Shown: one piece after another, positions 1-6,983 of the stretch
Layout of the letters: each line of letters begins with the position of its first letter
How positions within the stretch are numbered: the first letter of the stretch is position 1
DNA from: JAGQTE01 sp964648005
Lineage (GTDB): Bacteria; Actinomycetota; Acidimicrobiia; Acidimicrobiales; Acidimicrobilacustridaceae
Reading direction: 5' to 3'
DNA: 12,667 nucleotides
Assembly (NCBI GenBank): GCA_964648005.1
Contig: CAZYKR010000119.1
Span: 1 to 12,667, forward strand
Position numbers and translations under genes: made by a program
The notes under the pieces: generated by a model
Told to the model about the DNA's origin: nothing
What the model saw: the letters and a program-made list of their open reading frames with translations, nothing else
The model's database searches: none

Positions 1-1593
1 GATCGTGACGAGCACGCAGATGGCCAGCGCGGCGGCGGCGGGACGCGGGACGTGGATGTGGTCGGCGGCAACCACCGGCGCATCGCTGCCGCCGTCGTCG
101 CCCTCGGCCATGTACATCGCCACGATGATCCGCAGGTACAGGAACGCCGCGATCACGGCCGAGAGCATCGCCACCACGCCGAGCGCCGCCGAGCCGGCCT
201 GCACCGCGGCGATCACGGCGTAGAACTTGGCGACGAAGCCGACGGTGAACGGCACCCCGGCCTGCGCCAGCAGGAAGATCGTCAAGGTGCCGGCGAGCAC
301 CGGGTTGGTGCGACCGAGGCCCTTGTAGTCGTCGAGCGAGTGACGACCGTCGCCGGCGCGACCGACCAGCGTCGCCACGCCGAACGATCCGGCGACCATG
401 AAGGTGTACGCCGCGGCGTAGAAGAGCACCGCAGCCGTGCCGGTCTCGCTCGCCGCCTCCACCGCGATGAGGATGAACCCGGCGTGGCTGATCGACGAGT
501 ACGCCAGCGTGCGCTTCACGTTCGTCTGCACGATGGCCAGCGACGAGCCCACGACCAGCGACAGCACGGCCAGGGCGTAGATCAACGGCTGCCAGTCTGC
601 GGCGTACTGACCGAACCCGGCGACGAACACCCGCACCAGCGCGGCGAAGCCCGCCACCTTGACGGCCGAGGCCATGAAGGCGACCACCGGCGACGGCGCA
701 CCGTCATAGACGTCGGGGCTCCACGAGTGGAACGGCACGGCCGCCACCTTGAAGCCGAACCCGACGAGCAGCATGGCGAAGCCGACGAGCAGGAGCAGGT
801 CGTGGCGCGGGATGCTCTCGGCCAGCGAGCTCTTGATCAGCACCAGGTTGGTCGTGCCCGTGGCGCCGTAGACCATGGCGATGCCGTAGAGGAAGAACGC
901 CGACGAGAACCCGCCGAGGATGAAGTACTTGAGGCCCGCCTCCTGCGACTGGGCCCGGCGCAGGTGGCTGGCCGCCAGCACGTACACAGCGATCGAGATG
1001 GTCTCGAGACCGAGGAACAGCACGATCAGGTCGTTGGCGCCGGCCATGACCACGCCGCCGGTCGCCGCCAGCAGCAACAGCGCGTACGGCTCGGGACCGT
1101 CGAGCTCCTCGCGCTGGAGGTACCCGCTGAGCAGCAGCGTCGTCAGGATGACGGCTGAGCAGATCAACACTGTGACGAACAGGCTGAAGCCGTCGACGCC
1201 GTAGGCGCCGCCGAGCGTGCTGAACGGACCCGGCGCCGTCGTGGCCGGCTGCCACCACAGGTCGCGGAAGTCCCACCACAAGATGGAGTTGAAGCCCTGG
1301 ACCTTGGCCCAGACCGGCACGACGGCTGCCATGGCGAGCACGGCGGTGGCGATGGTCCAGATCGGGAACAGGGCGCGGGGCGCCTTGCGCTTGAGCAGCG
1401 AGCTCAGCGTCAGCAGGAGCAGTCCGCCGAGGCCGAGGATGATCAGCGGCAGCAGGGCCGCCCACGTGATCTCGGGGGTCGGCACCGCGCCGTCGACCGG
1501 CGCGCTGATCGGTTCGATGCCGATCGGTCCGCTGATCGGCTCGATGCCGGTCTGCGCCGCCGACGCGATCGTGGCGAGGATGCCGGCGCTCAT
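1..1593 (-). CDS. nuoN: NADH-quinone oxidoreductase subunit N (NuoN), antiporter-like proton pump; 3' end outside window
   Basis: NuoN is the third Mrp-antiporter-like pump, the one closest to the quinone module. The frame runs from ATG 1593 without a stop to the left edge (531 codons seen). AGGAGA lies seven bases upstream and the start overlaps the nuoM stop as ATGA. Conserved features are Glu197 in FLGLETISIAVYVLAA, the KYFILGGFSSAFFLYGIA helix (222-239), Lys282 in GFKVAAVPFHSWSPDVYDGAP, Lys312 in FMASAVKVAGF, LAYSSISHAGF (363-373) and Lys456 in VPFTVGFVAKFYAV. These match the E. coli proton-path Glu133, Lys217, Lys247 and Lys395. Residues 1-40 before the first clear helix contain a nine-residue near-duplication (IEPIS at 17-21 and 26-30). 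The last visible residues (about 516-531) appear to start the final helix, so only a short C-terminus should be missing. Confidence 0.97.
   Translation of the reverse strand, partial: MSAGILATIASAAQTGIEPISGPIGIEPISAPVDGAVPTPEITWAALLPLIILGLGGLLLLTLSSLLKRKAPRALFPIWTIATAVLAMAAVVPVWAKVQGFNSILWWDFRDLWWQPATTAPGPFSTLGGAYGVDGFSLFVTVLICSAVILTTLLLSGYLQREELDGPEPYALLLLAATGGVVMAGANDLIVLFLGLETISIAVYVLAASHLRRAQSQEAGLKYFILGGFSSAFFLYGIAMVYGATGTTNLVLIKSSLAESIPRHDLLLLVGFAMLLVGFGFKVAAVPFHSWSPDVYDGAPSPVVAFMASAVKVAGFAALVRVFVAGFGQYAADWQPLIYALAVLSLVVGSSLAIVQTNVKRTLAYSSISHAGFILIAVEAASETGTAAVLFYAAAYTFMVAGSFGVATLVGRAGDGRHSLDDYKGLGRTNPVLAGTLTIFLLAQAGVPFTVGFVAKFYAVIAAVQAGSAALGVVAMLSAVIAAFLYLRIIVAMYMAEGDDGGSDAPVVAADHIHVPRPAAAALAICVLVTI
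1504..1557 (-). repeat. 27-base tandem near-duplication in the 5' part of nuoN
   Basis: gctgatcggttcgatgccg (1504-1522) and gctgatcggctcgatgccg (1531-1549) differ at one base and are spaced exactly 27 bases, or nine codons. The rest of each unit has diverged. It encodes two copies of IEPIS (residues 17-21 and 26-30) in the N-terminal segment before the first clear helix. Confidence 0.85.
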
Positions 1594-3293
1594 TCGCCCG
1601 TCTCCTGCGTCTCGCCCTCGGAGCTGTGGTCCTCGGTGTCGGCAGCGTGCGTGGCGTTCTCGCCGCCCTCGCCGTCATGACCGTGCGCCTCGACCGGGGT
1701 CAGCTGCGACCCGCGCTCGCTGGTCGGCGAGGACCACCCGGGCACCTCGGCCTCGACGTGCTCGATCACGCGGTCGATGCTCGGCTCGATGCGCTCGATC
1801 ACCGGCTTGGGGTAGATGCCCAGGAACACGATGAGGCCGATCAACGGGATCATGATCAGCTTCTCCGAGCCGCGCAGGTCGGGCATCGCCTTGGTGGCCT
1901 CGTCCGGCTCGCCGTGGAAGGTTCGCTGATAGGCCCACAGCAGGTAGAGCGCGGCGATGATCACGCCGAAGCCGGCGACGATGGCGACAGCGGGGTAGGC
2001 GAGGTAGGTGCCGACGAGGACCAGGAACTCACCGACGAAGCCGTTGAGACCGGGCAGGCCGATCGAGGCCAGCATCACGACGGTGAAGACGCCGGCGAAC
2101 ACGGGGGCGACCTTCTGCATCCCCTTGAGCTGATCGATCTCGTAGGTGTGCCGGCGCTTGTAGAGAAAGCCCAGGAGGATGAAGAGGGCACCGGTCGTGA
2201 TGCCGTGGTTCACCATCTGCAGCACCGAACCGGTGAGACCCTCGCTCGTGAGGGCGAACAGGCCCACCACGGCGAAGCCCATGTGGGCCACCGACGAGTA
2301 GGCGACCAGCCGCTTCAGGTTGCGCTGCATGGCGGCGACGATGCCGCCGTAGACGATGCCGATCGTGCCGAGCACCACCATCACCGGGGCGAAGGTGATC
2401 GACGCCTCGGGGAACAGGTACAGCCCGTAGCGCAGGAACCCGTAGGTACCGAGCTTCAGCAGGATCCCGGCGAGGTCGACGGAGCCGGCGGTCGGCGCCT
2501 CGGTGTGGGCGTCGGGCAGCCAGGTGTGGAAGGGGAAGACCGGCGTCTTGACCATGAAGGCGATGGCGAACCCGGCAAAGATCCACCGGGCGGCACCCTG
2601 GGACACGGCGTCGGAGGCAACCACCTTCTGCAGGTCGAAGCTGATGTTGGCGATCGTCGAGGCATCGCCGGCCTTGGCGAGGTACGCCAGGGCGATGATC
2701 GACACGAGCATCAGGGCCGAGCCGCCCATCGTGAAGATGAAGAACTTGGTGGCGGCGTAGACGCGACGCCCGTGACCCCACTTGCCGATCAGCATGTAGA
2801 GCGGGATCAGCGTGATCTCGAAGAACATGAAGAACAGGAACAGGTCGAGCGCCACGAACACGCCCAGGCAGCCGGCCATGAGCAGCGTCAGCCAGGCGTA
2901 GTAGCCCTTGGCGTCGTGGTCGGGCTTGGCCGCGAGCACCGAGATGGGGAACAGCAGGCCGGTCAGCACGAACAGGAACAAGCTGATGCCGTCCACCCCG
3001 ACGATGAACTTGATGTCGAGCGCCGCGATCCACGACGCCTCGCTGACGAACTGGAACCCGGCGTCGCCGGTGGCGAACTGCGCCAGCACCACGAAGGTCA
3101 TGACCCCGGCAGCGGACGTGGCGATCAGGGCCACCAGGCGGGCCAGGTCGCCGCGCTCGCTCGGCACCGCCAGGATGGCGAACACCCCGAGCACCGGCAG
3201 CAGGATCGTGACCGGCAGGATCGGGAAGCTGGAGGCGGCGTGGCCGGCGGCGTCGCCCGAGGCCAGCACGTTGTGCAGGACGGCGGCGATCAT
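1590..3293 (-). CDS. nuoM: NADH-quinone oxidoreductase subunit M (NuoM), antiporter-like proton pump
   Basis: NuoM is the middle Mrp-antiporter-like pump of the membrane arm. I choose ATG 3293, giving 567 residues. It overlaps the nuoL stop as ATGA, has GAGGTT nine bases upstream, and the protein becomes hydrophobic from there. The same frame stays open to 3818, but that extra 175-residue stretch is Arg/His-rich and is nuoL read out of frame. Conserved features are DGISLFLFVLTGLLFPISVL (101-120), Glu159 in FMFFEITLIPLYMLIGKWG, Lys249 in AFMVKTPVFPFHTWLPDAH, Lys280 in ILLKLGTYGFLRYG, and Glu422 in LNGFVGEFLVL. These match the E. coli proton-path Glu144, Lys234, Lys265 and Glu407. The C-terminus (about 520-567) is a hydrophilic, Glu/His/Ser-rich tail not expected in the core family. 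The stop overlaps nuoN as ATGA. Confidence 0.98.
   Translation of the reverse strand: MIAAVLHNVLASGDAAGHAASSFPILPVTILLPVLGVFAILAVPSERGDLARLVALIATSAAGVMTFVVLAQFATGDAGFQFVSEASWIAALDIKFIVGVDGISLFLFVLTGLLFPISVLAAKPDHDAKGYYAWLTLLMAGCLGVFVALDLFLFFMFFEITLIPLYMLIGKWGHGRRVYAATKFFIFTMGGSALMLVSIIALAYLAKAGDASTIANISFDLQKVVASDAVSQGAARWIFAGFAIAFMVKTPVFPFHTWLPDAHTEAPTAGSVDLAGILLKLGTYGFLRYGLYLFPEASITFAPVMVVLGTIGIVYGGIVAAMQRNLKRLVAYSSVAHMGFAVVGLFALTSEGLTGSVLQMVNHGITTGALFILLGFLYKRRHTYEIDQLKGMQKVAPVFAGVFTVVMLASIGLPGLNGFVGEFLVLVGTYLAYPAVAIVAGFGVIIAALYLLWAYQRTFHGEPDEATKAMPDLRGSEKLIMIPLIGLIVFLGIYPKPVIERIEPSIDRVIEHVEAEVPGWSSPTSERGSQLTPVEAHGHDGEGGENATHAADTEDHSSEGETQETGE
1593..1736 (-). other. Hydrophilic Glu/His-rich C-terminal tail of NuoM
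   Basis: NuoM residues about 520-567 follow the last membrane helix and a charged amphipathic segment. They are rich in Glu, Gly, Ser and His and contain ATHAAD (547-552). They lie beyond the conserved core and are likely disordered. Confidence 0.75.
1601..1606 (-). promoter_or_regulatory. Ribosome binding site of nuoN
   Basis: AGGAGA on the minus strand lies seven bases before ATG 1593, within the last codons of nuoM. It supports this ATG, which overlaps the nuoM TGA. Confidence 0.75.
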
Positions 3294-5269
3294 CGGACCA
3301 GCAACCTCGTGAACATGAAGGCGATCACCAGGATCGCCCCGATGGTGATGAGCAGCGCGTAGGACCGGACGTAGCCGTTCTGCACGCGCCGCAGGCCACG
3401 ACCGGCGAGCTGTGCTCCGGCGCCGACGCCGTTGACGACGCCGTCGATGACGGTGCGGTCGAACCAGGCGATGGCCTCGAAGAGCGCCCGCCCCGGTCCG
3501 CCCATGAATCGGGTGACCAGCTCGTCGTAGTACCACGCCTTGAGGAAGAACCGGCGCTCCCACAACGAGCGGGGCAGCACGCCCTTGATCCAGGTCAACC
3601 AGGCGATCGCCAGACCGAGGCTCGCCACGACGGTCGAGACGATGATGAGGAGGAGGATCGTGGCGCTCGAGTAGGGCAGGTGCGCTTCGTTGGCATGCAG
3701 ATCGTCGACGTCCTCGAGCCACCGGGTGAGGAAGTCGAGGTCGCCGAACGGGATGTTGATGAACCCGATCAGGGCGGCACCGATGGCCAGGATGATCAAC
3801 GGCAGCGTCATCAACCACGACGACTCGTGCGGGTGGACCTCGTCGTGCTCGTCGTGGGCGTCGGCGGCGTGCGTCGCGTCGGCGGCGGGGGCATCGTCGG
3901 CGTCGTCGGCAGGGGCAGTCGCCGGCGCGTCCTCAGGGATCGGGTCGTTCCAGTGCGGCTCGCCGTAGAACACCAAGAAGACCTGGCGGCCCATGTAGAT
4001 GGCGGTCAGCAGGGCGCCGAGCAGGCCGACGGCATAGAGCACCGGGCTCTTGTTGAGCGCATACGTGAGGACCTCGTCCTTGGACCAGAAGCCCGAGAAC
4101 GGCGGCAGGCCCGAGATGGCCAGCCAACCGATGACGTAGGTGCCGAACGTGATCGGCATGAGCTTGCGCAACGCCCCCATGCGCCGCATGTCCTGCTCGT
4201 CGTGCATGCCGTGGATGACCGATCCGGCGCCGAGGAAGAGCAGGGCCTTGAAGAAGGCGTGCGTGACCATGTGGAAGATGGCCGCGGCGTACCCGCCCGA
4301 GCCGACGGCGAGGAACATATAGCCGAGCTGGCTCACGGTGGAGTAGGCCAGGACCTTCTTGATGTCGGTCTGGGCGAGCCCGATGGTGGCGGCCACCAGC
4401 AGCGTCAGTGCGCCGATGCCGGCGATGAGCCAGGTCACCCACTCGTAGCTGGCGGCGATGAGCGGGTTCACCCGGGTCATCAGGTAGACGCCGGCCGTGA
4501 CCATCGTGGCGGCGTGGATGAGCGCCGACACGGGAGTCGGACCGGCCATGGCGTCGGGGAGCCAGATGAACAGCGGGATCTGGGCCGACTTGCCGACGGC
4601 GCCGACGAAGAGCATCACGGCGATGAAGGTGGCGGCGCCCATGGCCAGGCCGGGCGCCTCGGGCAGCACGGTCGTGTAGTTGAGCGAACCGAAGGCCAAG
4701 AACGTGGCGAACATGGCGATCATGAAGCCCCAGTCGCCGACGCGGTTGGCGACGAAGGCCTTCTTGCCGGCGCTGGCGTTGGCGTCCTTGGTGAACCAGA
4801 ACGAGATCAAAAAGTACGAGCAGGCGCCCACGCCTTCCCAGCCCAGGAAGGTCACGAGCAGGTTGTTCCCCAGGATCAGCATCAGCATGGAGAACACGAA
4901 CAGGTTCAGGTACGTGAAGAACGTGGGGAACCGGTCGTCGCCGTGCATGTAGCCGATCGAGTACAGGTGGATCAGCGAGGCGATGCCGGTGACGAACAGG
5001 ATCATCGTCATCGACAGCGGGTCGAGCAGGAAGCCGATGTCCACCTGGAAGTCGCCGGCGGGGATCCACGAGAACAGGCTCAGCTCGAAGGTGTGGTCCG
5101 GGGCGTCGAGCAGGGCCAGGCCCAAGAGGACCGACACGACGAACGAGCCGAAGACCATCGCCGTCGCCAGCCACCCCGACAGCGGCTCACCGATGCGCTT
5201 GCCCAGGAACACCAGCACCAGGAACCCGACGAGCGGGAGCGCGGGAACGAGCCAGATGGCGTCCAACAT
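3290..5269 (-). CDS. nuoL: NADH-quinone oxidoreductase subunit L (NuoL), distal antiporter-like proton pump
   Basis: NuoL is the distal Mrp-antiporter-like proton channel, with the long lateral helix running along the membrane arm. The 659-residue product is somewhat longer than E. coli NuoL (613). Key residues are in their family motifs: Glu145 in FLGWEGVGACSY, Asp179 in NRVGDWGF, Lys227 in GKSAQIPLFIWLPDAM, His252 in ALIHAATMVTAG, His333, His337 and Lys341 in HMVTHAFFKALLFL, and Lys397 in SGFWSKDEV. A low-complexity Ala/Asp/Glu/His-rich insertion (about 443-483) precedes the LMTLPLIILAIGA helix. The final helix is about 637-655. The ATG at 5269 has AGGGG six bases upstream. The stop overlaps nuoM as ATGA. 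The insertion accounts for much of the extra length. Confidence 0.98.
   Translation of the reverse strand: MLDAIWLVPALPLVGFLVLVFLGKRIGEPLSGWLATAMVFGSFVVSVLLGLALLDAPDHTFELSLFSWIPAGDFQVDIGFLLDPLSMTMILFVTGIASLIHLYSIGYMHGDDRFPTFFTYLNLFVFSMLMLILGNNLLVTFLGWEGVGACSYFLISFWFTKDANASAGKKAFVANRVGDWGFMIAMFATFLAFGSLNYTTVLPEAPGLAMGAATFIAVMLFVGAVGKSAQIPLFIWLPDAMAGPTPVSALIHAATMVTAGVYLMTRVNPLIAASYEWVTWLIAGIGALTLLVAATIGLAQTDIKKVLAYSTVSQLGYMFLAVGSGGYAAAIFHMVTHAFFKALLFLGAGSVIHGMHDEQDMRRMGALRKLMPITFGTYVIGWLAISGLPPFSGFWSKDEVLTYALNKSPVLYAVGLLGALLTAIYMGRQVFLVFYGEPHWNDPIPEDAPATAPADDADDAPAADATHAADAHDEHDEVHPHESSWLMTLPLIILAIGAALIGFINIPFGDLDFLTRWLEDVDDLHANEAHLPYSSATILLLIIVSTVVASLGLAIAWLTWIKGVLPRSLWERRFFLKAWYYDELVTRFMGGPGRALFEAIAWFDRTVIDGVVNGVGAGAQLAGRGLRRVQNGYVRSYALLITIGAILVIAFMFTRLLVR
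3303..3308 (-). promoter_or_regulatory. Ribosome binding site of nuoM
   Basis: GAGGTT on the minus strand lies nine bases before ATG 3293, inside the last codons of nuoL. It supports the internal ATG as the nuoM start rather than the long upstream extension of the open frame to 3818. Confidence 0.6.
3818..3958 (-). other. Ala/Asp/His-rich insertion in NuoL
   Basis: NuoL residues about 438-484 form a hydrophilic insertion between two membrane helices. It is first Ala/Asp/Pro-rich and then Asp/Glu/His-rich (six His in residues 467-481). It contains ATHAAD (465-470), also found in the NuoM tail. It probably protrudes from the membrane as a disordered loop. Confidence 0.75.
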
Positions 5270-5275
5270 GACCGG

Positions 5276-5280
5276 CCCCT
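5276..5280 (-). promoter_or_regulatory. Ribosome binding site of nuoL
   Basis: AGGGG on the minus strand ends six bases before ATG 5269 and overlaps the TAG stop of nuoK. A second AGGGG lies ten bases further upstream in the nuoK coding end. This is the only start in the cluster not directly overlapped by the previous stop. Confidence 0.6.
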
Positions 5281-5596
5281 AGCCCCTCAGCACCCGGATG
5301 TCGTCGGCCGTCGCGCCCGGACGGCGCCGGGAGATGGCCACGATGATGCCGAGACCGACCACGACCTCGGCGGCGGCGACCACGAGCACGAACAGCACCA
5401 TGATCTGGCCGGCGATGTCGTTGAGCATGGTCGAGAAGGTCACCAGCGTCAGGTTGACGGCGTTGAGCATCAGCTCGACGCACATGACGATGACGAGCGG
5501 GTTGCGGCGCACGAGCACGCCGGCGGCACCGATGGCGAACAGCATCGCCGCCAGCACGAGGTAGCCAGCGTTGAGGTCGATGGAATCGACGTTCAC
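5279..5596 (-). CDS. nuoK: NADH-quinone oxidoreductase subunit K (NuoK), membrane subunit
   Basis: NuoK is the MrpC-like membrane subunit with three helices and two buried glutamates that form part of a proton path. At 105 residues it has the family length (about 100). Helices lie at about 10-29, 33-54 and 64-88. Glu41, in the CVELMLNAVNL motif of helix 2, and Glu77, in AAAEVVVGL of helix 3, correspond to the two conserved coupling acids (Glu36 and Glu72 in E. coli). The start is GTG at 5596, overlapping the nuoJ stop by four bases, with a near-perfect ribosome site four bases upstream. The C-terminal 18 residues are charged. It ends in TAG at 5281-5279, the only TAG among the genes whose stop is visible. 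It is followed by the only true gap in the cluster, nine bases before nuoL. Confidence 0.97.
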   Translation of the reverse strand: MNVDSIDLNAGYLVLAAMLFAIGAAGVLVRRNPLVIVMCVELMLNAVNLTLVTFSTMLNDIAGQIMVLFVLVVAAAEVVVGLGIIVAISRRRPGATADDIRVLRG

Positions 5597-6297
5597 GCCG
5601 TCACCTCCCCCGTGGTGCTCAGTTCGTCGACGTCCTCGTAGGACGTGTCCTCGAGCTCCGGCATCGGCTCGTAGCGCTTCGGCCGCCGCGCCATCAGCAC
5701 GGCGCCGATCACGGCGATGGTCAACAGGGCGGCGGTGATCATGAAGGCGAAGACGTAGTCGGTGAAGAGGTGCTCACCGATCTGGGTGATGTTCTGCTCG
5801 CCGATGGCCTGCTGCTGCTCCGCGGGCAGCGCACGCACGAAGGTGTCGACCCCCGCGGCGGTCGTCGGGTTGCCCTGGGCATCGGTGGCGGGGATGCCGG
5901 GCACGATCGGGGCCAGCGCCGCCACCTGCCCGGTGACCGCGTCCCCCCGACCCTCCACGAAGAAGATCCCGGCGATGCCGCCGATGAGCAGCAGGGCCAC
6001 GATGAACGCCGCCCAGCGCTGCCCGAGCAGCGGCTCGGTGTCGAGGTCCTCGTCGGTGTCGACACCGAGGAGCATGATCACGAACAGGATCAGCACCACG
6101 ATGGCGCCGGTGTAGACGATCACCTGCACCACGCCCAGGAACTGGGCGTTCTGGTTGATGAACAGCACGGCGATGGCGAACAGCGTTGCCACCAGGCCGA
6201 GGGCGGAGTGCACGGGGTTGCGGGCGAAGACGACGCCGAGCGCCCCGAGCAGCGCCACGACGGCGCACACGGCGAAGACCAGGATCTGGACGCCCAT
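5593..6297 (-). CDS. nuoJ: NADH-quinone oxidoreductase subunit J (NuoJ), membrane subunit
   Basis: NuoJ is a membrane-arm subunit between NuoH and the antiporter-like subunits and helps transmit the coupling motion. The 234-residue product has five predicted membrane helices: roughly 4-24, 30-48, 54-78, 95-114 and 180-202. Helix 3 contains VVQVIVYTGAIVVLILFVIM, the conserved family signature where the pi-bulge forms. A long polar loop (about 115-178) separates helices 4 and 5, and a charged tail (203-234) ends the protein. Both make it longer than E. coli NuoJ (184), and long forms are common in actinobacteria. The ATG at 6297 shares its A with the nuoI stop (TGATG). The stop lies inside a GTGA that also starts nuoK, and a strong GGAGGTGA ribosome site for nuoK is within its last codons. 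Confidence 0.96.
   Translation of the reverse strand: MGVQILVFAVCAVVALLGALGVVFARNPVHSALGLVATLFAIAVLFINQNAQFLGVVQVIVYTGAIVVLILFVIMLLGVDTDEDLDTEPLLGQRWAAFIVALLLIGGIAGIFFVEGRGDAVTGQVAALAPIVPGIPATDAQGNPTTAAGVDTFVRALPAEQQQAIGEQNITQIGEHLFTDYVFAFMITAALLTIAVIGAVLMARRPKRYEPMPELEDTSYEDVDELSTTGEVTA
5601..5608 (-). promoter_or_regulatory. Strong ribosome binding site of nuoK
   Basis: GGAGGTGA, a near-perfect complement to the 16S rRNA 3' end, lies four bases before GTG 5596 and encodes part of the last residues of NuoJ. It fixes the GTG start. It is among the best Shine-Dalgarno matches in the window. Confidence 0.85.
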
Positions 6298-6983
6298 CAG
6301 TGGCCCCCGCCGTGATCGTCGTGGCCGTGATCGTCGTGATCGTGATCGTGGCCGTGATCGTCGTGGCCGTCCGCAGGCGGCGGGGTGACGGCGTCGCGCG
6401 TCACCTGATCGGCCTCGGGCGCACGCACGCCGAAGCCCAGCTCACCCGACCAGGCGACGACGCCCTCGTAGGCGGCGCTGCCCGACGGTGCCGTGGCGCG
6501 CATCCAGGCGGAGGTGTCGACCTCCTCGCCCGGGCGCCAGTCCTCCCACGGCAGGTGCCGGGGCATGCCTTCGTCGTCGACCACCAACTCGGCCTTGGTG
6601 TAGATGGCGTCGGAGCGGTTGGTGAACGAGAACTCGAAGAGCTTGGACTCGGTGATGGCCTCGGTCGGGCATGCTTCCACGCACAGGTCGCAGTGGATGC
6701 AGCGCAGGTAGTTGATCTCGTAGACGTAGCCGTACCGCTCGCCCGGCGAGACCGGGTCGTCCATCGGGTTGTCGGCGCCGCGCACGTAGATGCAGCGGGC
6801 CGGGCAGACGCCGGCGCACAGCTCGCACCCGATGCACTTCTCCATGCCGTCCTCGTACCGGTTGAGGACGTGACGACCGTGCTGGCGCAGCGCCTTGGGC
6901 GTCTTCTCCTTGGGGTACGGCGTGGTGACGCGCTCGCCGAAGATCTGGGCGAACGTGACCTTGAAGCCCTCGAGGTAGCCCAT
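6297..6983 (-). CDS. nuoI: NADH-quinone oxidoreductase subunit I (NuoI), 2x 4Fe-4S ferredoxin with His/Asp-rich tail
   Basis: NuoI carries clusters N6a and N6b, which pass electrons from the NADH module to cluster N2 beside the quinone. The 228-residue product has two ferredoxin motifs: CIGCELCAGVCP (Cys50, 53, 56, 60) and CIHCDLCVEACP (Cys95, 98, 101, 105). In each motif the last Cys belongs to the partner cluster, as is usual. Typical bacterial NuoI is about 160-180 residues, so this one has a long C-terminal extension. Residues about 150-200 look like the lineage-specific extension. Residues 206-228 are almost only His, Asp and Gly (11 His, 7 Asp, 5 Gly). That tail is encoded by short direct repeats (6309-6365). 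The ATG overlaps the nuoH stop by one base, with GAGGAG about 11 bases upstream. The stop overlaps the nuoJ start by one base. The core identity is certain, and the function of the tail is unknown. Confidence 0.98.
   Translation of the reverse strand: MGYLEGFKVTFAQIFGERVTTPYPKEKTPKALRQHGRHVLNRYEDGMEKCIGCELCAGVCPARCIYVRGADNPMDDPVSPGERYGYVYEINYLRCIHCDLCVEACPTEAITESKLFEFSFTNRSDAIYTKAELVVDDEGMPRHLPWEDWRPGEEVDTSAWMRATAPSGSAAYEGVVAWSGELGFGVRAPEADQVTRDAVTPPPADGHDDHGHDHDHDDHGHDDHGGGH
6309..6365 (-). repeat. Short direct repeats encoding the NuoI His/Asp tail
   Basis: The 15-base plus-strand unit gccgtgatcgtcgtg occurs identically at 6309-6323, 6324-6338 and 6351-6365, with partial copies (gatcgtg) between. 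The length is a multiple of three, so each unit adds five residues (HDDHG on the coding strand). Such repeats can gain or lose units by slippage without breaking the frame. They lie fully inside the 3' end of nuoI. Confidence 0.9.

Noticed and set aside
704..1678. A 324-codon minus-strand open frame inside nuoN
   Set aside because: It is in a different frame from the motif-bearing NuoN reading and encodes Arg/Ala/Pro-rich nonsense.
1626..3362. A 578-codon plus-strand open frame opposite nuoM
   Set aside because: It mirrors nuoM codons and gives a Glu/His/Gln/Asp-rich product without any recognisable fold. It is a composition artefact.
3294..3818. N-terminal extension of NuoM by 175 residues in the same open frame
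   Set aside because: The stretch overlaps the end of nuoL out of frame, is Arg/His-rich with no membrane helix, and the internal ATG with overlap and ribosome site fits the family start.
3680..5641. A 653-codon plus-strand open frame opposite nuoL and nuoK
   Set aside because: Same reason: low-complexity Gln/Glu/His/Arg/Val composition, antisense to a gene with all family motifs, and no credible ribosome site or neighbours.
6309..6365. Possible CRISPR-like or regulatory repeat array
   Set aside because: The units are 15 bases, irregular, without spacers, and in frame within nuoI, where they encode the His/Asp tail.
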